Assembly: GCA_037043015.1 (NCBI GenBank)
Contig: CM073325.1
Coordinates: forward strand, 12,193,001-12,257,000
Origin: Bryum argenteum
Taxonomy: Eukaryota > Streptophyta > Bryopsida > Bryales > Bryaceae
Length of the DNA stretch: 64,000 bases
Direction: 5' to 3'
Shown here: positions 51,760 to 61,711 of the stretch, piece by piece
How the letters are laid out: each line of letters opens with the position of its first letter
Numbering within the stretch: the first letter of the stretch is position 1
Made by a program: the position numbers and the translations under genes
The notes under the pieces: model-generated
Seen by the model: the letters and a program-made list of their open reading frames with translations, nothing else
Databases searched by the model: none
What the model was told of the DNA's origin: nothing

Positions 51760-52130
51760 GGACGCAGACCTAGTGCAAAAGGGAGTGTGACTGAGCTACG
51801 AGGAGCGGAACGCAAAGGAGAATCACGGCGCGGAGACAGAGAGAAGGTCCTGCAGACGAGAGCGACGTCGCAGGTGAGGACCGCAGACTATGGCGGCGGG
51901 CAGTGGAGCAGGAGCGTCGAGGTCGCGAGAGTCGATGAGCTGGAGGCTGAGTTGGCCTACTATCCTCGAACTACCAAGGGGTTTCCCCTGGTAGTTTGTT
52001 TCTGTCGGCACTGACTGCCACGGCGGATTGGCGCTGACCTGGATGACGTTCATGTGGTAGGGGGCAGTGATCCGCAGCCAATCCCAGGCAGCAGGATCCG
52101 CTGCCTGCCCCCCGTATGGCACCGCCCTAA

Positions 52131-54373
52131 GACCACTCTTAAGTCTTCAAAACTTGAGAATATTTCTAATTGTGGTGCTTTCTTAACACTTGCCTACTAA
52201 TGCTCAACTATCTTTTGTCCTCCCAAATACTAGCTAATATTTTTTTTGTCCTCCAAGTTTTAGAGTGTGCCATGTGGGCATCCATGTAGGATTGGTAATT
52301 ACTAAAGAATGTAGGTGTGGACACACACTCTTTTAAGGAGATAAGACCACCTTCTAACACCACCTCTAAGGCCAAGTGGGAACATACATTAAGTTACATT
52401 ACTCTACTGTTAAACAAACAATATCTGCTCATTCTTGATTGGGTTTCTAATTCATGCTCAATGGAGAGGGCATTGAGTAAATACTAAGTATCTAGTTTGA
52501 GTGTTGGAATTTTGTATTTCTTTTTGTATTTCTTTCAACCAATTAACTCTAGTACAAAAGTGTTCACTGATGACCTACAAAAATACCTACGACTAAAGGC
52601 GGAGCGGAGTGTTCTGTAAACCGTGTGTACCAAGTACAGGGCGGGTTGCAAAACACCACTTCGGGTGGTATTTTTGTTTAGTCAAATTCATAAAAAGAAA
52701 CTACGATGATGTGTTGACTAGGGGGCAATAGATCTCCAGTTGATGAGCTCAGAGTATTGATAGATAAGCAGCTGATGAGCTGTGAGAATTAGAAGATAAT
52801 AAGTGGATGAACGTGCAATGGGGAACGGATGTGTATGAGCAAGAATATGTGTCCATCAGCGGGGTTCAAACCTACATGGTCTCTACACGATGTTCTAAAG
52901 ACTTGTAAGAGCCCTCGGCACTTTCAGCACTCGTCATGACCTCATGTACTCCGGCGTTGCACATGAATATCTCATTCCAACATTACCTCGTGTACTCCGG
53001 CGTTGCATATGAATATCTCATTCCAACATTGTAGACAAACCTTCACGGCTTCACTTGCTAATTAGAGGCTATTAAGTTTGATGTGGTTTCCTTGCATGAG
53101 CTAATTCAGCATGACACCTTTTGTCTTTTTCTCTAGTCCATTGCCCTCGTTTTCTTGTCCAACATGACGCCTTTTGTCAATTTCTACCTAAATAGCTTGC
53201 AAAAATTACAAGTACATGAACTTCCCCTCTCGTATACTCGGCACACTTTTCCTCTAGTGTAATCTATCAATCAATTGCGTAATACACACATGAGGTAGAC
53301 CATATACTTGGCATAATGAATTGGACGATTTGATTCTTTGGAGTCTAACTCATCACCAACTTGTATATTTGTCACATACTAAGTCCACACAAGCATGTGT
53401 ATCATCCACCTCATGGTTACAAAGAGCAACAAATTTATTCCTAATTTTATACTATATCAAATGGATGTGCACACATGACGATGAATCATGCTAGGACCAC
53501 ACAAGCCATGAACAGCCCAAGCCATTTTGCTATAACGTGGCAAGAATATCCTCTCTGAAAAATAAGTTTTTAATTCTTATTTTTATTATTAAGTCCAAAT
53601 TTTTCTACAGTTGAACCATATGGGACCCTAAGACCCCAAAGATTCCCAACACCAATTTCAAAATTATTTTGCACCTCTTCTTGAACTCTATGAAAAAAAT
53701 ATAACTATGTTTTTGAATACAACCGAATGAAAAGATCTTGAAAATTTGTATGTTTTTTTAACCTTTCAAATAGTGATCAAGAGATGGCATTTACCGAATC
53801 AAAATATTCCTATGGGAATCCGGCCCCACCCATTTTTAGAGTGAAGAGGACTTTTAAATGTAGTGATCATAGTCGCCCTTTGAGGAGCCAATTCAGCTTT
53901 TTGAAGAAGTGGCAAGCATAAGGTAAAGGGACCCGGGGACCTATAACCGATCAAGCCCAATTCCTAGATTGTGAAAGAACAGATGTACCTCATTTGTATA
54001 TTTGAGCATGTGATCGACTTTAGGTTCCAAGCAACTTTTCACTTTAAACAATTATAACTATTCGAATAATGCAAATAAAATCACGAAACTTTTTGCATTC
54101 AACAAGAACCTTATGTTTGCACACATGAAAAATTCTAAAAAATATATATACCTTAATATCATATGCTAAAATCCTTAAGTGGTCGGTTATAGGTGCCTCT
54201 ACCTTATACCGTACAATGAAGACAAATAGAAGTCTCATACAGTCTCATTTACATTTTTCTTTACTGCATTTTTAACTGAGTTCCACTACATTTACAAGTT
54301 TGTGAAAAGTCTATACTACCGGTATCATATTTTCTTTCACGTTTTGTGTGGAACTTCCGAAAGTATACATGCA
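52131..54373. other. AT-rich spacer, no gene supported
   Basis: A 45-bp direct duplication (CTCGTGTACTCCGGCGTTGC and flanks) lies near 52940-53030. Nothing else is recognisable. Confidence 0.5.
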
Positions 54374-54453
54374 TTAACCCTTAGACGCCCAGCCCCTCTG
54401 AAAATACACTTATAAGCATGCCCGAGGGGCATGCTTGGGCGTTTAAGGGTTAA
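54374..54453. mobile_element. mini TTAA element, 72-bp core
   Basis: TTAA + CCCTTAGACGCCCA ... TGGGCGTTTAAGGG + TTAA encloses only 72 bp, including GCCCCTCTGAAAATACAC. It is a minimal derivative of the same family as 45245-45614. Confidence 0.85.
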
Positions 54454-54812
54454 GTTTTTGAGGCCTAATTAAAAAACGTAGAGCAGAAATATCAATCCAA
54501 AATCAGGTTATGATCCTAAAAACCCTAAAACTAAAATTTTGAATTATTTTTTGGAAAACACATACTAAACTAGAATGGGGAATGATAATGGGTTTAGATT
54601 TTTTATGCAATAATTGATGAGAGTTTGATATTAAGCCTTACATAGAGTTTGTATGAGAGACATAGGAGCCCGTTTGATTTAGGAAAGGTTGGTTGCTATT
54701 CATTATGAGAATGAGACGGAACAATCTTGCCTTCATAGCAATCATCGTTTAATATGTACATGTATGAGTAATTTATCGTAACTATTTTGGTTGTGATATT
54801 GGAAGTTTTCAA

Positions 54813-54840
54813 CCCTAAACCTTAAACCCTAAACTCTAAA
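54813..54840 (+). repeat. interstitial telomere-like repeat
   Basis: Four heptamers in exact register: CCCTAAA, CCTTAAA, CCCTAAA, CTCTAAA. The plant telomere unit is CCCTAAA. Two further TTTAGGG units lie at about 45689-45702. Confidence 0.8.
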
Positions 54841-54980
54841 ACCAACTTCAGACATTCATAACTCATTGTAGAAGAGTCCATAATGACGGTTTTACTTGCT
54901 TGACTAAATTTCCCCATGCACAAGATTCTTTCCACTGGTTACATCCAAATAGACTTTTTGCAAGGCACCACTAGCCTTCG

Positions 54981-55110
54981 CTTGGTGGTTAGGACTCATG
55001 ACCCACAATGAGAAGGTTGTGAGTTCTATTCCCCATTCCAGCGTCCACCTAACTATGGTGAGGGGTTGATATGCCTCGTTGTATTGGATACCTGAAAGGT
55101 CGTACACGGG
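54981..55110 (+). mobile_element. SINE-like element, copy 1
   Basis: TGGTGGTTAGGACTCATG resembles a tRNA-derived box A region and, about 35 bp on, GTGAGTTCTATTCCCC resembles box B. The body that follows (ATGGTGAGGGGTTGATATGC, TACCTGAAAGG) is shared with 58936-59060. The 3' end is not defined. Confidence 0.5.
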
Positions 55111-55881
55111 GATACCATATCAAGTATCTTAAAGAGCATGCCCAACCTTGTGCGTCACGCCGGGCTGCTCGACTGCACGAAAACTGTGCAGGCGCCGCTC
55201 GACCGACCACGTGCAACAACCTCTGCTCAGGCAACAGGGAAAGGCCTCTAGCCAATCACATTTGTTGACAAGGAGATTATAATAGACACTCTTTGCTAGG
55301 TGGCACTCGTGCATTGGTAAATGGGGACGCTAAAATACGAATGAAGGCACGGGATAACTTGGAGTTATGGTGTTCTAAAATTCAGGAGACCTCAACCCTC
55401 TTGACAACATTACAGGGATACGGTAGTGTGTGGGCTGGGGAGTCCTCACACTCCAAATTTGGCTCCACTCGCCTGCCCACAATGCGGGCCGGGCATGCTC
55501 TAAGGCAAGTTGCACTAGCCATTGTTTCTCCAAGCACTATGGTACGGATGTATTTCTCAATTGATAAATCCATCGACTATTAAAATAACACCTCACTATA
55601 AGTCTAAAAAGAGACACGGCATTACTTACACCACCATCACAAAGAAAGGCTGGGAAAAAAGAAAAAACCCAAATTCCGAGAGAGGGTCCCACTAAATCAT
55701 TAGCCACTCACTACTTTTTCCACCCGCTTTAAAATATTCCTTCCCATCCCACCTTGGCAATTCTGTTCATGCGCTCCAAGACATCATGTCGCACCACAGG
55801 GACCCTGTCTGCAGCACTCTCACTACTATCCAAAGAATCATTCCATGGCTACCATACAACTCTTCCCCTTCCCCTCTTCTG

Positions 55882-55882
<1 letters not shown>

Positions 55883-55936
<54 letters not shown>
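55883..55936. repeat. (TA)27 microsatellite
   Basis: Uninterrupted TA dinucleotides of 54 bp. Confidence 0.97.
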
Positions 55937-55941
<5 letters not shown>

Positions 55942-57144
55942 GAATATTCCCTTTTCAGGGTAAATATTATCACACTTCCTTCTTCACGTGCATCCCCTTG
56001 GCTTTGCATGGCTAGCTAGCTATTAGATTAGATTCCCTATGATCATAGTTCACACAATATCTTCTTGTGCGATCTTCTATGCATCTTAAAGCCTTAACAT
56101 TGTGACTACCGTACTTGCCCTTGTCTCCCTTGTCACTCAATCTATACCTCTTAGTTGTTGGTTTGGTTGCCCTAAGATTAGTAGTCTTGCATGATTCTCA
56201 TCATCGTGAACTTCGGTTAGTTGGTGTGTTTTGGGAGCTTGAAATCTCAAAACTGCAATTTACTACCTTCATGCACTTTTGGGAGTGTGGATATTTTTAC
56301 TTTTTTAGACTTCCAACGGTAAGATCTTGCTATTCTAATTGTTGATCCAAAAAATTGACGGTTGGATGTTTATCATTTGCAAGATCATAACATTTAAAAT
56401 GTGTCTCTCAAGTTTTTTTTGGGCATCATGAAGATTGATTTTGAGTGTTTTTGAAGGCTGCCCTCGTAGATTTAGTTTAAACTTTTTGACTTGGGTCACT
56501 TTGGAACTTCAGTATTAATCTTGTGATGAGCACATTTTTGTTTAAAAAAACACTAAAAAGAAAAAGAAAACTTCTAAAAGCTGCCCCATTTCACCTTGCA
56601 ACCTAAGGACTATTCTAGAAGACTCAAAAGTTGAAACATGACTTTACTAATTTTACCGCATATACTTTGCAATATAAGGAGTAGCCAATAAAAATCTTAG
56701 GTCAAAATATTACTTTCAACCCCTTCATCTGAGCTACCCAAAATTACAAATCCACGTTGAGTCTCAAGGAGCTTCAAGGGTTAAAAGATCATGAGGTAAG
56801 ATCTTGGACTTTTCAAAAGGCAAATGTAATTTTGCCTATCATGACAAAGTTTTGGCATTTGAGAATATTTTAAGAATGTACACATTTAAACCTATAATTT
56901 GATCCAAGTTAAACTTTCAATTTGATCCCAAGATGAACGCTTAGAAGTCCTTGCATTTTTTAAAGTTGTAAATTTAGAAAATGAATATTATTTTATTATT
57001 AACTAGTATGATTCTCGTCGTACCGACGGGAAAGGTCTTTACATGGTACTTTTAAAAAAGTTTCAAGTGTCTACCATTTCCTCAAACGGTTGTTTTTCTC
57101 CCTTTTTCTCTCTCTTTATTCATATTTTTTTAATACATAACAAA

Positions 57145-57230
57145 AGGTAGGTAGGTTGGTAAGTTTGTAGGTTGGTAGGTTGGTAAGTTCGTAGGTTGGT
57201 AGGTTGGTAGGTTGGTACATTGGTGGGTAG
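57145..57230. repeat. GGTTGGTA minisatellite
   Basis: Degenerate 4-12 bp units of GGTTGGTA / GGTAGGTTGGTAAGTT type; purine-rich on this strand with G/T bias. Confidence 0.9.
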
Positions 57231-57565
57231 GAAGGATTGCCGAGCAGTATTTTATTATAGAAGTAGATATTATTGTTTAAGAAAAAATGGTATGGATGAG
57301 TCATTTAAACTTTTTGAGTACTTTTTTTGAGCTACAATTGTGAAGGGTCATATCTTCTTTCTCTAGAGTCTATTTTGGATGAATTCACTTGGGTTGGGTC
57401 TCAAATCAAGTGTAGTTTGTGCGGTAAAAAGTGCACATACATACAATACAATTGAATTAATGGCATACATTTTAGTGAAAAAAGCTCTTGGTTTCGGGTT
57501 CTCAAACATGGGCCATGTTTTACCAATGCAAGCCAATTATGTAAAATTAAAAATAGACTTTCATG

Positions 57566-57598
57566 TTTTTTTTTTTTTTTTTTTTTGTTTTTGTTTTT

Positions 57599-57649
<51 letters not shown>
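57566..57649. repeat. poly(T) / (TTTTTG) tract
   Basis: About 84 bp of T with three interspersed G residues. Confidence 0.95.
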
Positions 57650-57734
57650 CATAATTATGGTCTTACGATAATTAAAGATTTTATTTGGAAGATTTGTAAT
57701 CCAAATACTTTTTAGTATATCTACGGGGGTGTCC

Positions 57735-58215
57735 CCTTAGGAGGTATAGTACATCATGTGCAGCAGAGGAGTATTATTGTAGGGGGTATTCTGATGACCA
57801 CGATGAATTAAATGGTCCCTATCTTTACCTTATTTTCCAATTTATGGTATTTTATGCCCCATACAATTACTTACATTCCGAGAGGGAGGGCAATATTGTA
57901 GACCCTTACTTTGCTATAAGAAAATATATGGGGGTAGGAAAGGCCATAATGGTTGATTGTTACATGCATTTTTTCATCCAGCCAAGCAAGTCCACATTGC
58001 AATAATTGCACCTCAAATATTTTCTAGTCATATATTGTTTTTTAGGGTATCTTGAAAAAAAAAGTATAAATTTGAGGAACTATTTACCTATGTATCTTAT
58101 TGATGATTGAATGTCCAATGATTTGTACACCCTATATTATCTCAAATTTTTTCCTAAATTTTCAGACACCCTAATATAATACCTCCCTACATTATGCCAC
58201 ACGTTGTTTGGAAAA
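57735..58215 (-). repeat. dispersed 480-bp unit, nested copy
   Basis: Inverted homologue of 17536-18010. Its edges read CTACGGGGGTGTCCCCTTAG (left) and AAGTGTCCCCCCAAG (right), a weak terminal inverted repeat, supporting a small transposon inserted in the TTAA-family element. Confidence 0.7.
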
Positions 58216-58935
58216 AGTATCTAAGTGTCCCCCCAAGTAAAGAATAAAATTTTGGCAAATTTCATTGTTGCAAGGTTAGTATTTGAGCCAAAATTTTTTT
58301 TTTGATGTAGTTTTTTGGTACGTGGGTGTTATTGAGATGAAGGTGAACAACATTCTAGTTGGTGAAATTTTCTTTGCAATTGGTCTATGTGGAGCATTTG
58401 AACTTTAAAATGAAAATGATGAAACTTTGTAGTCTGGTTTGAGGACTAATACATTACGATCTTGCAATCTTTGAGGCTTCATGACGTAGATTTTTGGTTC
58501 ACATGACTTAAAACAAGTTTATTACAAGTTTGTACGATTAAGATCTGAATAAATTATCTTTATTTTTGCATATGAAGCTTTTAAGAAAAATAGGTTTTTG
58601 GGCTACAAATACCCCGGGACGTTTAGGGGTTAAGGGCTAACCTCTTGTGTAGATGCTTGTGGATTGCTCTATTAAAGATTTTGCATGAAATATTATAATT
58701 TTTAGGGCTACCAACACAGGGTGTCTGAGGGAGCCAAACCCACATGGGAGGGGTTTGACTTCCATTTGACAATGTAAAGTTTCATTTATGGTAAGTAATC
58801 TAAAAATTGACTATATTTCAAGTTCTCATAGTTAGGGCGGTAACGAAATTGGGGAGATAATTTTTGGGGGTTGACCAAGTTTTTAAAAAGTTCGGTGATT
58901 AAAATAATAATATAATAAATACATATACAAATTTT

Positions 58936-59060
58936 TGGTGGTTGAGGGTCATGGCCCTTAATGAGGAGGTTGTGGTTTTTATTTCCTCTTAGTCATGAAA
59001 CTAGGGTGGGGTTCTTGTATCTTGTTGTTTGGGTACCTCAAAGCCCTTGGGAGGATAAGA
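58936..59060 (+). mobile_element. SINE-like element, copy 2
   Basis: TTGGTGGTTGAGGGTCATGG ... ATGAGGAGGTTGTGG aligns with 54983-55020, and the following GAAACTAGGGTGGGGTTC and GGGTACCT parts align with the body of copy 1. It is more decayed in the box B region. Confidence 0.5.
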
Positions 59061-59235
59061 TGTTGGTTACCTCTAGTGGCTATGTAGAAACTAACATAAT
59101 GTTTGCCTCAAGAGGGGTTAGAAGTCTCACCATTGGTGTCATGACCTCCGGGCACATGTAATGCTTGGTCAAACGAACACTATTCATGCCAACCTCTAAA
59201 TAGGCTTGAAGTTCTTCTTTGAACTTGGTTAACCC

Positions 59236-59605
59236 TTAACCCTTAAACGCCCATGGGGTCTAAACCGGGCAGCCCAAAATTGGATCACAACATCTTTTGG
59301 ACTTGGGCATCATGAATAGTGCACTTTTTGAACTTGGGCATCATGAATGGACCAATCAATGATGAGCTTGCAACCTCCTACAAGGTTATGTACCACCCCA
59401 ACCTACCTACCACAATCCTTTCAAAGCACAAAATCATTCATACAAATTGTGATTTGAATTGTAAAATTTCACTTTTTGAATGCATCACAAGAAGGTGACG
59501 AGTTTGACATCAAAATATAAGTGAAAAGTGGAGTACAGTGAGAGCTACAGGGAAGATTCCGTTGGAATCAAGCCCCTCGGGCTTGCTTGGGCGTTTAAGG
59601 GTTAA
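59236..59605. mobile_element. TTAA-MITE, 362-bp family, well-preserved copy
   Basis: Core 59240-59601 is nearly identical to 45249-45610, with the same 14-bp perfect ends. A second TTAACCC sits immediately upstream (59229). Confidence 0.9.
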
Positions 59606-59674
59606 ACGTCCAAGCATGCCCCTCGGGCTTGGTTTCCAGTGTATTTTCAGAGGGGCTTGACATTTAAGGGTTAA
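59602..59674. mobile_element. mini TTAA element abutting the preceding MITE
   Basis: Shares TTAA 59602-59605 with its neighbour and ends at TTAA 59671-59674. Its reverse complement aligns with 54374-54453, including CCCCTCTGAAAATACACT. One end has lost part of the CCC motif (TTAAACGTCCAAGC). Confidence 0.75.
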
Positions 59675-60684
59675 GGAAAAATCGCATACATCAAATTATT
59701 GTTGAACGAAGAGTCGAAGACCAATTGCAAAACACAAGACAAATGGCCTCGCATCTCTTTTGTTTATGGTTAACAAACTTCTTGGATGTCAATATCAAGT
59801 TCCGAGGTTGAAATGGCATCTTGTTCTAAAAGTCTTCAACTACAATAATGTCATCTAAAAAACATCCATGGTTATCGATGAATGCAACATACATAGATGA
59901 TAATTGAAGATTATGAAATTGGAATTGATCGAGCCTCACAACAGAGGCTAAAAATTTGGTCTCTGGAATTGGTCGACAAACAACTTGGACTCTTGGAGCT
60001 GATGGTACTTCACCATAAATAAATAAATGTAGTTCAACGTACAATTACTTGACTTGGAACAAGAAATTGTTTGGAAGTAAAATTAGTTGGTTGAAAACAA
60101 AAGCCTATCCTCTTGACTCTGTTGGTTATGACGTTGCTACCTACTAAAACAAAGTATTAGTACCTCCCTCACGCTTAGTTGTTGTAGTACCAAGCTCGTC
60201 TTGTTAAAATTGAGTTTACCATGGAAAGTGTTGAGCAACTTCATGATGTATATGTGCATAACAAATTTTCTACACAAAATCTGTATACCACTGAATGATG
60301 TGAAGAGATTGCATACAAAGTCAAGAAATTTTGTCATAGATGTGTTACTAATTTAAGATTTTTATTAAGTCTCGAATGACATATTACACAACCGTTACTT
60401 GCTCGGGAATGGAGAATTGTTTGATGTTCGAGCTTGTGGTGTAATATATCCAAGATCTATTAAAGTGTTCCTCCTAAAGAAATTGATACTCCGAGTGATG
60501 TGGTGCTGAAATTAAATATACATGAAGAATAAGAATGTCTTCATTGTACTCCTTGTGAATATTGCATTCAATGTGTTCTAAACCTCTAAAAAGCTCTTAT
60601 ACTCTATCATATACGCTTCGAGTTTCCCTAAATTAATAATATTCATATACAAAGGGCAATTTATCATGCTTGCCATAAAATTGC

Positions 60685-60917
60685 TTAACCCTTAAAGGTC
60701 TGAGAGTGCCCTGGCAACCAGTAGAATACGGTGTATTTTGGTTGTATTTGGAGTGAATGCACACCTTTAATGAGTTTGAGTTCAAAGAAGAAGTTGACAT
60801 TTGAATTAATGCGGTTCTAGTGAGCTATTACGATTCCAGTTTAGAGTTTCTTGTTGGTAGCAAATCCTAATTATACGATAGCGTACATACTATCCCCAAG
60901 GGACTTTTAAGGGTTAA
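60685..60917. mobile_element. TTAA-MITE, third size class (225-bp core)
   Basis: Core 60689-60913 begins CCCTTAAAGGTC and ends GACTTTTAAGGG, flanked by TTAA on both sides. The interior is unrelated to the 362-bp family. Confidence 0.8.
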
Positions 60918-61394
60918 GCAACAAAAATGTGTTGTGAAAGGCATTGAATTTTTCAACATTTAAAGTCATCGTGCAGCAATAAGTCTTTTTTGTTTCATAG
61001 AGTTAGCGAAGAGTTCACAATACAATTGCACATCAACCAAGCAGAACTAAAGTGGTGAGATGTGTTGTAAAGGACACTCCACATCGGATGGTGACGAACT
61101 CGAGGTTGAAGAAGTAGGAGGCCTTGCTCATTGGTGAGATGTTAGCAAAGGTGGTGGTTATCATTGTCCCACCACTAATCCCCCATTCTAGACTCCTGAC
61201 TATTCAAGTGGGCAGCAGTACCTGTGGCGGTTACGAATCTATAACCCAAATCGGATGGATGACAAATTCCCACATCCACGAAATCCAGGAGCCTGCCACT
61301 TGAGTGCGCTTCCACCACTGGTCAACTGGCTATCTAGTAAGTTACGAGTCACCGCATTTGGATGAAATTCAATTGGATGGATGAATGAATGTGA

Positions 61395-61711
61395 CGTCTC
61401 CGACGGCGGGAACTGGCCTTCTGCGAAAGGCTGGGTGCTTTGTCTGAAATGGGGGGAAATTCGTTAGGAGATATTGGAGCCGACGATGGAAGAGACGACT
61501 CCGCCAGGCTGGTGGCCCTTTTAGATCGTGCGGGAGGTGTGCCTCGAGAGCTGCATGCGGAGCGTGGGGGCGAAGAGGTTGAAATTTCACTTACTGGCCG
61601 GCAGTATGGTGTAGACAATGTAGTAATTGACTCATCGCGCAAGATGAAAGGACAAACGGCAGTTGCGTGCGAAGCTTTACGATCAACGTACGTGAACAGG
61701 AGACGAGTGTG
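61395..61711 (+). other. possible coding exon of an unrecognised gene
   Basis: An open stretch with higher GC than its surroundings reads ERLGALSEMGGNSLGDIGAD, then ARLVALLDRAGGVPRELHAE and continues to 61711. An ATG lies at 61449. The acid-rich composition is protein-like, but I recognise no family; the opposite strand is also open and S/P/R-rich. It could be a first exon of a gene extending beyond the window, or chance. Confidence 0.3.

Larger units (their letters stand above)
46064..52127. mobile_element. PIF/Harbinger element, about 6.06 kb
   Basis: It encodes the usual pair of Harbinger proteins, a DDE transposase (47233-48570, plus) and a Myb/SANT-like partner (48556-51759, minus). The left end GGCCCTTACCACATGG and the inverted right end GGGCGGTGCCATACGG are related though imperfect (10 of 16 positions). 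TAA flanks both ends (46061-46063 and 52128-52130), the 3-bp duplication expected for the superfamily. The outer 250 bp at each end are GC-rich. The interior also carries what looks like captured host exons at 49173-49519. Confidence 0.8.
57290..58633 (-). mobile_element. 1-kb TTAA-family element interrupted by the 480-bp unit
   Basis: Read on the minus strand it starts at TTAA 58630-58633 with CCCCTAAACGTCCC, matches 18223-18560, is broken at GGCTCAAAT by the 480-bp unit (57735-58215), and resumes with the 18900-19150 part (57290-57565). A long poly-T run lies next to the junction. The far end is decayed. Confidence 0.7.

Noticed and set aside
52850-52880. GGTTCAAACCT, resembling a tRNA box B
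   Set aside because: No box A at the right distance and no cloverleaf stems.
57379-57654. open frame with a poly-phenylalanine tail
   Set aside because: Translation of the poly(T) tract inside a transposon fragment.
61349-61642. 97-codon minus-strand frame rich in S, P and R
   Set aside because: It is the antisense shadow of an equally open plus-strand frame, with no domain or splice support.
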